Assembly: GCF_018135625.1 (NCBI RefSeq) | Contig: NZ_CP073078.1 | Span: 1,364,001 to 1,428,000, forward strand | DNA from: Phenylobacterium montanum | GTDB lineage: Bacteria; Pseudomonadota; Alphaproteobacteria; Caulobacterales; Caulobacteraceae | Length of the DNA stretch: 64,000 nucleotides | Direction of reading: 5' to 3' | Shown: positions 8,542 to 15,979 of the stretch, in pieces | Numbering within the stretch: the stretch's first letter is position 1 | Layout: every line of letters starts with the position of its first letter | Notes under the pieces: model-generated | Told to the model about the DNA's origin: nothing | Databases searched by the model: none | The model's input: the letters and a program-made list of their open reading frames with translations, nothing else | Position numbers and translations under genes: made by a program

Positions 8542-9003
8542 ATGTACGCGATCCGCCTCTGGTCCGTCCGCCACGCCCGCGGCCTCGAGGCGTTCTACGC
8601 CGCCTTCGAAAACGCCCTGGTCGGCCTGCATCCGCTGATGAAGGCGGTCGGCTACCAGCGCCTGGAAAAGCCGGTCGCCGCGATGGAAAAGGCGGTCAAG
8701 GGCGTCCTGTTCGACTGCCAGATGTGCGGGCAGTGCGCCCTGAGCCAGACCGGCATGTCCTGCCCGATGAACTGCCCCAAGACCCTGAGGAACGGCCCCT
8801 GCGGCGGAGTCAGGGCCAACGGCATGTGCGAGGTCAAGCCACACATGCGCTGCGTCTGGGTCGAGGCCTATGCCGGCAGCGAGCGGATGCGCAAAGGGCC
8901 CGAGGCGATCCGCGCGGTGCGCCCGCCGGTCGACCGCACCCTGGCCGGGACCTCCTCCTGGCTGCGAGTCGCGCGCCAGCGGGCCGAGGGCGCTGCGCCA
9001 TGA
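8542..9003 (+). CDS. MetV-like Cys-rich protein (methylene-THF reductase C-terminal domain family)
   Basis: A 153-residue protein of the methylenetetrahydrofolate-reductase C-terminal domain family, related to MetV of acetogens. After an N-terminal helical part it carries eight cysteines spaced C-x2-C-x2-C-x8-C-x3-C-x8-C-x8-C-x7-C, suited to an iron-sulfur cluster and/or zinc. In acetogens MetV pairs with MetF, and the gene here is ATGA-coupled to a MetF homologue, so a two-subunit reductase is a natural inference. It may link methylene-THF/methyl-THF interconversion to a ferredoxin-like electron donor. It starts ten bases after the DUF1638 stop. Confidence 0.83.
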   Translation: MYAIRLWSVRHARGLEAFYAAFENALVGLHPLMKAVGYQRLEKPVAAMEKAVKGVLFDCQMCGQCALSQTGMSCPMNCPKTLRNGPCGGVRANGMCEVKPHMRCVWVEAYAGSERMRKGPEAIRAVRPPVDRTLAGTSSWLRVARQRAEGAAP

Positions 9004-10019
9004 GGTTCCACGACGAGCCGGAACCGGGCGCGCCCCTGCCCATCCTGCCGGGCCACAGCTCGCCGGGCCGGTTCGAGCGCGTGCTGCGCGCCGGCGGCTT
9101 CACCGTCACCGCCGAGCTCGCCCCGCCGGACTCGGCCGACCCCGAGGACGTCTATGATCGGGCCCGGATCTTCGACGGCTATGTCGACGCCATCAACGCC
9201 ACCGACGGCTCGGGCGCCAATTGCCACATGTCCAGCGTCGCGGTCTGCGCCCTGCTGACCCGGGTCGGCTATTCGCCGATCATGCAGATCAGCTGCCGCG
9301 ACCGGAACCGCATCGCCATCCAGGGCGAGATTCTGGGCGGGGCGGCCATGGGCGTTTGCAACATGCTGTGCCTGACCGGCGACGGGGTGCAGGCCGGCGA
9401 CCATCCCCAGGCCAAGCCGGTGTTCGACTACGACTGCATGGCGCTCCTGGAGACCGCCGTACGCCTGCGCGATGAGGGCCGGTTCGAGAGCGGGCGCCAG
9501 CTGACCAGCCGGCCGCATGTGTTCTTCGGCGCCGCCGCCAATCCGTTCGTGCCGCCCTACGACTGGCGCCCTGACCGCTTGGCGCTGAAGGTCGCCGCGG
9601 GGGCCCAGTTCATCCAGACCCAATACTGCTTCGACGTCCCCCGCCTCAGAACCTTCCTCAGCCGGCTCGATGACATCGGCGTGCTGGACAAGGTGTTCAT
9701 CCTGGTCGGTGTCGGCCCCCTGCCCTCGGCCAAGACCGCGCAATGGATGCGCCACCACGTCCCGGGCGTGCATATCCCCGACGCCGTGGTCGAGCGCCTG
9801 TCCAAGGCCGCCAAGCCCAAGGCCGAGGGCCGCAAGCTGTGCATCGAGCTGATCCAGGAGATCCGCGAGATCAAGGGCGTGCACGGCGTCCACATGATGG
9901 CCTACCGCCAGGAAGAGGCGGTGGCCGAAGTCATCCAGGCATCCGGGGTGCTGGCGGGGCGCGTCCCCTGGCACCCACACAGAGACAAAACCGCTCCCAT
10001 GGAAGAGGCCGTCCCATGA
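9000..10019 (+). CDS. metF: Methylenetetrahydrofolate reductase (MetF family)
   Basis: A 339-residue FAD-dependent reductase that interconverts 5-methyl-THF and 5,10-methylene-THF. Typical blocks are FTVTAELAPPDSADPE at the first beta strand, VDAINATDGSGAN, QISCRDRNRIAIQGEIL with LCLTGDGV, and AGAQFIQTQYCFDVPR near the active-site Gln. In this operon it would run in the oxidative direction, converting methyl groups delivered by the corrinoid pathway to methylene-THF for biosynthesis or oxidation; direction is inference. Both ends are coupled: its ATG overlaps the upstream TGA and its TGA overlaps the next ATG. Confidence 0.92.
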   Translation: MRFHDEPEPGAPLPILPGHSSPGRFERVLRAGGFTVTAELAPPDSADPEDVYDRARIFDGYVDAINATDGSGANCHMSSVAVCALLTRVGYSPIMQISCRDRNRIAIQGEILGGAAMGVCNMLCLTGDGVQAGDHPQAKPVFDYDCMALLETAVRLRDEGRFESGRQLTSRPHVFFGAAANPFVPPYDWRPDRLALKVAAGAQFIQTQYCFDVPRLRTFLSRLDDIGVLDKVFILVGVGPLPSAKTAQWMRHHVPGVHIPDAVVERLSKAAKPKAEGRKLCIELIQEIREIKGVHGVHMMAYRQEEAVAEVIQASGVLAGRVPWHPHRDKTAPMEEAVP

Positions 10020-10930
10020 CCAGAACCGTCGTCAGTTCCGCCACCAAGGAGGTGGTCATCGGCTTCGACGAGCCGTTCGTGATCATCGGCGAGCGGATCA
10101 ACCCCACGGGCCGCAAGATCCTGGCCGAGGAAATGGCGCGCGGCGACTTCCGCCGTGTCGAGCGCGACGCTCTGGCCCAGGTCGCCGCCGGCGCGCACAT
10201 GCTGGACGTCAACGCCGGCATCCCCCTGGCCGACGAGCCGGCGATCCTGGCCGAGACCATCAAGCTGGTGCAGTCGATCACCGACGTGCCCCTGTCGATC
10301 GACAGCTCCATCGTCGCCGCTCTGGAGGCGGGCCTGGCCGTCTATCAGGGCAAGGCCCTGGTCAATTCGGTGACCGGAGAGGAAGAGCGGCTGGAGACCG
10401 TGCTGCCGCTGGTGAAGAAGTATGGCGCTGCGGTGATCGCGATTTCCAACGACGAGACCGGCATCTCCGAAGACCCGGACGTGCGCTTTGCCATCGCCAA
10501 GAAGATCGTCGAGCGGGCCCAGGACTACGGCATTCCCGCCAGCGACGTGGTGGTCGACCCGCTGGTCATGCCCCTGGGCGCGGTCAACCAGGCGGGCGTC
10601 CAGGCCATGCACGTGATCCGGCGCCTGCGCGACGAGTTGAAGGTCAACACCAGCTGCGGCGCCTCGAACATCAGCTTCGGCCTGCCGGCGCGGGGCGGGA
10701 TCAACGCCGCCTTCCTGACCATGGCCATCGGCGCGGGCATGACTTCCGCGATCACCAATCCGATCCACGACGAGACCATCCGCGCGGTGATGGGCGCGGA
10801 CGCCATGATGGGCCACGATCCTCATTGCATGCGCTGGCTGAAGAAGTACCGCGAACCGGCGCCGGCTGGGGCGGAAGGCGAAAGCGGCGAAGGCCGCGGC
10901 CGCCGCGAGTCGCGTCGCCGCCGTGGCTGA
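10016..10930 (+). CDS. MtrH/AcsE-like methyltetrahydrofolate:corrinoid methyltransferase
   Basis: A 304-residue TIM-barrel pterin-binding methyltransferase. The dihydropteroate-synthase-like signatures are IIGERINPTGRK near residues 22-33, HMLDVNAGIPL, VPLSIDSS, VVVDPLVMPLG and NTSCGASNISFGLPAR. It should move the methyl group from the methylated corrinoid protein to tetrahydrofolate. The C-terminus ends in a Gly/Arg/Glu tail (GRGRRESRRRRG) absent from minimal family members. Its start is ATGA-coupled to metF, and its end overlaps the GTG of the activator gene by eight bases. Strong family call; the acceptor pterin is inferred from the neighbouring MetF. Confidence 0.92.
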   Translation: MTRTVVSSATKEVVIGFDEPFVIIGERINPTGRKILAEEMARGDFRRVERDALAQVAAGAHMLDVNAGIPLADEPAILAETIKLVQSITDVPLSIDSSIVAALEAGLAVYQGKALVNSVTGEEERLETVLPLVKKYGAAVIAISNDETGISEDPDVRFAIAKKIVERAQDYGIPASDVVVDPLVMPLGAVNQAGVQAMHVIRRLRDELKVNTSCGASNISFGLPARGGINAAFLTMAIGAGMTSAITNPIHDETIRAVMGADAMMGHDPHCMRWLKKYREPAPAGAEGESGEGRGRRESRRRRG

Positions 10931-12932
10931 CGACGCCCTCATCGTCTTCACGCCCTCGGGTCGCCGGGGGCGTTTCCCGCTGGGCACGCCGGTGCTGCAG
11001 GCGGCGCGGTCGCTCGGCGTCGACATCGACAGCGTCTGCGGCGGGCGCGGCATCTGCGGCCGCTGCCAGGTGACCCAGGCCGAGGGCGAGTTCGCCAAGC
11101 ACGGCATCGTGTCGGCGGCGGACCACCTGTCGGCGTTCGGCGTGGTCGAGGAGAAGTACCAGCGCCTGCGTGGTTTGCAGGATGGCCGGCGCCTCAGCTG
11201 CTCGACCCAGATCCTGGGCGACGTGGTCATCGACGTGCCCGAGACCAGCCAAGTCCACCGCCAGGTGGTGCGCAAGGCGGTCGAGGCGGTGGACATCGAG
11301 CTCGATGCGGCGGTGCGCCTGCACTATGTCGAGGTCGCCGAGCCCGACATGCACCTGCCGGCCAGCGACCAGCGCCGCCTGCTGGACGCGCTGGAGCGGG
11401 AATGGGGGCTGAAGGACCTCGCCTGCGACCTGTCCCTGACGCAAAGCCTGCAGCCCGTCCTGCGCAAGGGCGGCTGGGCCGTCACCGCCGCCGTCTATGA
11501 CGAGCGCGAGGTGGTCGCGGTCTGGCCGGGACTGAAGGAGACGGTCTACGGCATGGCGGTCGATGTCGGTTCGACCACCGTCGCCGCCCATCTTTGCGAT
11601 CTCTCGACCGGCGAGGTCGTGGCCTCGGTCGGGCGCATGAACCCGCAGATCCGCTTCGGCGAGGATCTGATGAGCCGGGTCAGCTACATCATGATGAACC
11701 CGGGCGGCGAGATCGACCAGACCGCCGCGGTGCGCGAGGCGCTGAACGAGCTGGCCGCCCAGGCGGCGGCGGAGGCGGGAATCGAGGTCACGGACATTCT
11801 GGACGTGACCCTGGTCGGCAATCCGGTCATGCACCACCTGCTTCTCGGGATTAACCCGGTCGAGCTGGGTGGCGCCCCCTTCGCCCTGGCCACCGACCAG
11901 GCGACCGCGCTCAGGGCCAGCGAGCTGGAACTGAAGCTGAATCCCGGCGCCCGGGCCTATGTGCTGCCCTGCATCGCCGGCCATGTGGGCGCCGACACCG
12001 CCGGCGTGATCCTGGCCGAACGGCCGGACCAGGGCGAGACCCTGACGGCGCTGGTCGATGTCGGCACCAACGCCGAGATCGTGCTGGGCAATCGCGAGCG
12101 CCTCCTGGCCTGCTCCAGCCCTACCGGCCCGGCGTTCGAAGGCGCCCAGATCTGCTGCGGCCAGCGCGCCGCGCCGGGCGCGATCGAGCGGGTGCGGATC
12201 GACCCCACGACTCTCGAACCGCGTTTCAGGGTGATCGGCTGCGACCTGTGGTCGGACCAGCCCGGCTTCGCCGAGGCGACGGCCCAGATCGGCGTCACCG
12301 GCATCTGCGGCTCGGGCATCATCGAGGTGCTGGCCGAGCTGTTCCTGGCCCGGGTGATCAAGGCCGACGGGACTATCGACGGGGCCATGGCGGCGGTCAG
12401 CCCGCGTGTGCGGCCCGAAGGCGTGACCTTCGCCTACGACCTGCGCCTGGGCGCCCAGCAGATCACGATCTACCAGACCGACGTGCGGGCCATCCAGCTT
12501 GCCAAGGCGGCCCTGCAGGCGGGCATCCGCCTCCTGATGGAGCGGATGGGGGTGGACGCGGTGCAGCGCATCCGCCTCGCTGGAGCGTTCGGCAGCCATA
12601 TCGACGTCAAGTACGCCACCGTGCTCGGCATGCTGCCGGACTGCGAGCTCAGCAACGTCAGTTCGGCCGGCAACGCCGCCGGCACGGGCGCCCGCATCGC
12701 CCTACTCGACAAGCGCAAGCGCGGCGAGATCGAGGCCCTGGTGCGCCGGGTGGAGAAGATCGAGACCGCCATCGAGCCGAACTTCCAGGCCCAGTTCGTC
12801 GAGGCCATGGCCATTCCCCACCGCAGCGCCCCCTACCCGCACCTGGCCCAGGTTGTCGACCTTCCGGAGCCGGAAGCTGGCGGGGGTCGCCGAGAGCGCA
12901 GCGGAAGGCGGCGGCGGGAGACTCAGCAATGA
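10923..12932 (+). CDS. Reductive activator of corrinoid protein: 2Fe-2S ferredoxin plus ASKHA ATPase (DUF4445)
   Basis: A 669-residue RACE/RamA-type activator. Cys39, Cys45, Cys48 and Cys93 form a ferredoxin-like 2Fe-2S site near the N-terminus. The remainder is the ASKHA ATPase region, with phosphate-binding DVGSTTVAAHL, the VGNPVMHHL and DVGTNAEIVLG segments and the GICGSGIIE and AGAFGSHI motifs. It reduces inactive Co(II) corrinoid to Co(I) with ATP hydrolysis. A basic tail (GGGRRERSGRRRR) ends the protein. GTG at 10923 lies inside the end of the upstream gene, so translation is coupled. Length agrees with the family, typically 600-700 residues. Confidence 0.93.
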   Translation: MADDALIVFTPSGRRGRFPLGTPVLQAARSLGVDIDSVCGGRGICGRCQVTQAEGEFAKHGIVSAADHLSAFGVVEEKYQRLRGLQDGRRLSCSTQILGDVVIDVPETSQVHRQVVRKAVEAVDIELDAAVRLHYVEVAEPDMHLPASDQRRLLDALEREWGLKDLACDLSLTQSLQPVLRKGGWAVTAAVYDEREVVAVWPGLKETVYGMAVDVGSTTVAAHLCDLSTGEVVASVGRMNPQIRFGEDLMSRVSYIMMNPGGEIDQTAAVREALNELAAQAAAEAGIEVTDILDVTLVGNPVMHHLLLGINPVELGGAPFALATDQATALRASELELKLNPGARAYVLPCIAGHVGADTAGVILAERPDQGETLTALVDVGTNAEIVLGNRERLLACSSPTGPAFEGAQICCGQRAAPGAIERVRIDPTTLEPRFRVIGCDLWSDQPGFAEATAQIGVTGICGSGIIEVLAELFLARVIKADGTIDGAMAAVSPRVRPEGVTFAYDLRLGAQQITIYQTDVRAIQLAKAALQAGIRLLMERMGVDAVQRIRLAGAFGSHIDVKYATVLGMLPDCELSNVSSAGNAAGTGARIALLDKRKRGEIEALVRRVEKIETAIEPNFQAQFVEAMAIPHRSAPYPHLAQVVDLPEPEAGGGRRERSGRRRRETQQ

Positions 12933-12941
12933 CCATTTCCC

Positions 12942-13057
12942 CCGCTCATCCCGGCGAATGCCGGGACCCAGATCCTAAGGCTCTGCCTCTATTCCAGACA
13001 TCACCCCACCATTCAGCACCCTACGATCTGGGTCCCGGCATTAGCCGGGATGAGCGG
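12942..13057. repeat. Caulobacter-type intergenic inverted repeat
   Basis: The left arm at 12942-12974 and right arm at 13025-13057 are 33 bases each and match as inverted repeats at 32 of 33 positions, with a 50-base spacer. Each arm contains the smaller palindrome CCCGGCGAATGCCGGG or its variant. The element fills the gap between the activator and the mttB-like gene inside the operon, so it is transcribed and would fold into a long stem. Similar elements are known in Caulobacterales intergenic regions. A role in processing or attenuation within this operon is possible but unproven. Confidence 0.85.
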
Positions 13058-13089
13058 ATCTTTGGGCGCAACGCCAGGAGGAACCACCC

Positions 13090-14649
13090 ATGAACGACCA
13101 AGCCCCCTCTGGCCGCGCCGGACGCGGCGGGCGTGACGCCAAGCGGGCCGCGCGCCTGGCCGCAGCCGCCGCCCATATCCCCTTCATCACCCGCAACATC
13201 CCCTATTACGAGGTGCTGTCCGAAGAGGGCCTGGCCCTGATCGAGCACAACGCCGACACCGTGCTGGAAGAGATCGGCATCGACTTCAAGGACGATGCGG
13301 AAGCTCTGCAAATCTGGAAAGACGCCGGCGCCGACGTCCAGGGCGAGCGGGTGCGCTTTCCCCGCGGCCTCTGCCGCTCACTGGTGGCGACCGCCCCGCG
13401 CGAATACACGCAGCACGCCCGCAACCCGTCCCGCAGCGTGGTGATCGGCGGCAAGAACACGGTTTTCGCGCCGAACTACGGCTCTCCCTTCGTGCGCGAC
13501 CTCGACGGCGGGCGCCGCTATGGCACGATCGAGGACTTCCGCAACTTCGTGAAGCTGACCTACGCCTCGCCCTGGCTGCACCACTCGGGCGGCACGGTGT
13601 GCGAACCGGTCGACCTGCCGGTCAACAAGCGGCACTTCGAGATGGTCTATGCGCACATGCGCTACAGCGACAAGCCGTTCATGGGCTCGGTCACGCATCC
13701 CGAGCGCGCCCAGGACACGGTCGACATGTGCAGGATCCTGTTCGGCGACGACTTCATCGATCCGATGACCGGCAAGCCCAAGACCGTCACCACCTCGCTG
13801 ATCAACGCCAATTCCCCCCTGACCTGGGACGCCACCATGCTGGGGGCGCTGAAGGTCTATGCGCGCAACAACCAGGCCTGCCTGATCACCCCGTTCATCC
13901 TGGCCGGAGCCATGGCCCCGGTGACCCAGCTCGGCACCTGCACCGTGACCCTGGCCGAGGCCCTGGTGGGCATGGCGACGGTGCAGCTGATCAACCCCGG
14001 CTGCCCGGTGATCATGGGCAGCTTCGCCTCGTCGATCTCCATGCAATCGGGTGCGCCGACCTTCGGTACGCCCGAGCCGGCCCAGGTGCTCTACATCATG
14101 GCCGCCCTGGCCCGCCGGCTCGGCGTGCCTTTCCGCTCCGGCGGGGGCCTTTGCGCCTCCAAGGTTCCGGACGCGCAAGCCGCCTACGAGTCGGCCAACA
14201 CCATGCTGCCGACCTGCCTCGGCGGGGTGAACTTCGTGCTGCACACCTCGGGCTGGCTCGAGGGCGGCCTGACGGTGAGCTATGAAAAGTTCATGATGGA
14301 CTGCGACCAGGCCGGGTCGTTCCACGCGCTGCTGGCCGGTGTGGATATTTCGGAGAACGGCCAGGCCATGGACGCCATCCGCGAAGTCGGTCCCGGCAAG
14401 CACTTCCTGGGCTGCGCCCACACACAGGCCAATTTCGAGACCGCCTTCTTCCGCTCGTCCCTCGCCGACAACAACAGCGCCGAGCAATGGGAGGCCGAAG
14501 GCAGCCTGGACATGGTCGCCCGCGCCAACGCCCAGTGGAAGAAGGTCCTGGCCGACTATGTGGCGCCCGAGATCGACCCCGGCGTCGACGAGGCCCTCCG
14601 GGAGTACATGGATCGGCGTCGGGCTTCGTTCCCGGATTCCAACGTTTGA
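13090..14649 (+). CDS. MttB superfamily methyltransferase, non-pyrrolysine
   Basis: A 519-residue trimethylamine-methyltransferase-family protein that transfers a methyl group from a quaternary amine or related substrate to the cognate corrinoid protein. After an Arg/Gly/Ala-rich N-terminus comes IPFITRNIPYYEVLSEEG, then the TIM-barrel body with NSPLTWDATMLGALK, FASSISMQSGAPTFGTPEP and SGGGLCASKVPDAQAAY. The frame is open with no internal TAG, so the pyrrolysine of true MttB is absent and the protein belongs with MtgB-like glycine-betaine demethylases and relatives. The exact substrate is unknown. CCAGGAGGAACCACCC ATG is a strong start. Last gene of the operon. Confidence 0.93.
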   Translation: MNDQAPSGRAGRGGRDAKRAARLAAAAAHIPFITRNIPYYEVLSEEGLALIEHNADTVLEEIGIDFKDDAEALQIWKDAGADVQGERVRFPRGLCRSLVATAPREYTQHARNPSRSVVIGGKNTVFAPNYGSPFVRDLDGGRRYGTIEDFRNFVKLTYASPWLHHSGGTVCEPVDLPVNKRHFEMVYAHMRYSDKPFMGSVTHPERAQDTVDMCRILFGDDFIDPMTGKPKTVTTSLINANSPLTWDATMLGALKVYARNNQACLITPFILAGAMAPVTQLGTCTVTLAEALVGMATVQLINPGCPVIMGSFASSISMQSGAPTFGTPEPAQVLYIMAALARRLGVPFRSGGGLCASKVPDAQAAYESANTMLPTCLGGVNFVLHTSGWLEGGLTVSYEKFMMDCDQAGSFHALLAGVDISENGQAMDAIREVGPGKHFLGCAHTQANFETAFFRSSLADNNSAEQWEAEGSLDMVARANAQWKKVLADYVAPEIDPGVDEALREYMDRRRASFPDSNV

Positions 14650-14659
14650 TTGCAGGCGC

Positions 14660-15052
14660 TCATGCCGCCAGAGTCGCCGCCGCCCAGATCAGGCCATCGA
14701 GGTCGCCGCCCAGGGCCTCGATGGTCGAACGGCGGACCACGGCGATAAGACAGGTCGAGAGCGCCTCGGCGGCGAAGCGGTGGACGGGCGCGGCGTCGAA
14801 GCCGAACACGTCGCCCTCGACATAGCAGGCGCCGTACCGCACGCGACCATCGTTCAGGACCCGCATCTCCCTCACGGCGCCGCGAACGACGCGGTAGATC
14901 AGGTCGGTCTCTTCGTCCTGGGCGTAGATTTCGTCGCCCCTGGCGAACGGGATACGCGCGGCGAAGCGGTCGATCAGGTCGAGCTGGTCGTCATAGGCCC
15001 CGATCAGCGGGTCGGTGGCGGGGTCGTGATGGACATCGTGGGAGGCGGACAT
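14660..15052 (-). CDS. Orphan cyclic-nucleotide-binding-like sensor domain, no DNA-binding domain
   Basis: A 130-residue protein resembling the N-terminal sensor domain of Crp/Fnr/FixK regulators: FARGDEIYAQDEETDLIYRVV and GAVREMRVLNDGRVRYGACYVEGDVFGF are the jelly-roll signatures. The frame stops at LDGLIWAAATLAA, in the long C-helix, so the winged-helix DNA-binding domain is missing. The gene ends ten bases from the convergent mttB-like stop, which fits truncation when the methyltransferase operon arrived, or a genuine single-domain protein. No cysteine quartet for an Fnr-type cluster is present. Start ATG 15052 is reasonable, with the upstream region AT-richer. It may be a decaying regulator. 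Confidence 0.72.
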   Translation of the reverse strand: MSASHDVHHDPATDPLIGAYDDQLDLIDRFAARIPFARGDEIYAQDEETDLIYRVVRGAVREMRVLNDGRVRYGACYVEGDVFGFDAAPVHRFAAEALSTCLIAVVRRSTIEALGGDLDGLIWAAATLAA

Positions 15053-15160
15053 GGTGGGCCTCGTTCAGCTGACCGGCCCTGATTATGCTTCTCAGATGCG
15101 ATGCGAAATTCGGGTCGCAACCCTAAGGAAATCTACGGAGCAGCGGCGGGCCGGCCGCGC

Positions 15161-15979
15161 TCAGTCGTCCTGCGTCAGCTCCGCCTGCAGAAAGACCACG
15201 TCCGGCCCATCCAAGCGGACAGCGGTCAGCACCCCGGTCTGGTAGGCGCCGGTGTCGACGCCGATACGATGCGGCTCCCGGTTCGGCCGGGGACCGGCCC
15301 AGGTGTGGCCGTGGACGATGATCTTGTCGAAGGCCCCGTCATGGTCGAGGAAGGGGTCGCGGATCCACAGGAGGTCCTGCTCAGCCTGGTGCTCGAGGGC
15401 AACGCCTGGCCGCACGCCGGCGTGCACCACGGCATAGGCGCCCACCACCAGCATCAGCTCCAGAGTGTGAAGCAGGTGAAGGTGTGGCGCAGGCATGTTT
15501 TCAAGCAGCTGGTCGCGCGCCGAGATCAGGCTTTCGGCCATCAAGCCGCCCTCCAGGGCTACGCCATAGGAGGCGAGGGTCTCCGCGCCTCCGAAACGCA
15601 GCCATCCGGCCGCCTCGACCGGCTCGCGCAGGAAGTCAAGCATGGCCTGCTCGTGATTGCCCTTCAGTAGACGTACGTCGATGTCCGTGCGCCGCCGGAG
15701 CTGGATCACCGCCTCCATGACCTTGGCCGAGTCCGGCCCGCGGTCCACATAGTCGCCGCAGAAGATCACGATCGGGCGGCGGCCGAGCGCGCGCTCGCGG
15801 CTGTCGGCGACAATCTTGCCCAGGAGAGCGAGCATCAGGTCGAAGCGGCCATGCACATCGCCGACCACGTAAATCAGCTGGCCGTCCGTATCGGGCCGGG
15901 TTTCAGCGTTCCTGGCGATGACCGAGACCCTCCCCTTCTGCGAGGTAGGCGCCCCGCGAACGGGCGGGGGACTCTGCAC
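15161..15979 (-). CDS. Metallophosphoesterase (serine/threonine phosphatase-like)
   Basis: A calcineurin-like phosphoesterase. All family motifs are present: VVGDVHGR, FCGDYVDRG, LLKGNHEQA and IVHGHTWAG, which bind two metal ions; the order and short length match bacterial PrpA/diadenosine tetraphosphatase-like enzymes. It could act on phosphoproteins or dinucleoside polyphosphates. The start is unclear: there is no ATG near the first strand. GTG at 15979 gives 272 residues and overlaps the upstream gene by 77 bases. A strong Shine-Dalgarno (AAGGGGAGGG) about 45 codons later instead precedes an ATC at 15919. The overlap implies coupling to the upstream proline-rich protein. Confidence 0.87.
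   Translation of the reverse strand: MQSPPPVRGAPTSQKGRVSVIARNAETRPDTDGQLIYVVGDVHGRFDLMLALLGKIVADSRERALGRRPIVIFCGDYVDRGPDSAKVMEAVIQLRRRTDIDVRLLKGNHEQAMLDFLREPVEAAGWLRFGGAETLASYGVALEGGLMAESLISARDQLLENMPAPHLHLLHTLELMLVVGAYAVVHAGVRPGVALEHQAEQDLLWIRDPFLDHDGAFDKIIVHGHTWAGPRPNREPHRIGVDTGAYQTGVLTAVRLDGPDVVFLQAELTQDD

Noticed and set aside
10752-12599. A 615-codon minus-strand frame opposite the corrinoid activator
   Set aside because: It consists of the Asp/His/Arg-rich residues typical of antisense frames in GC-rich genes and overlaps motif-bearing sequence on the plus strand.
13090-14649. An in-frame amber codon for pyrrolysine in the mttB-like gene
   Set aside because: The frame has no internal TAG, so the protein is a non-pyrrolysine homologue.
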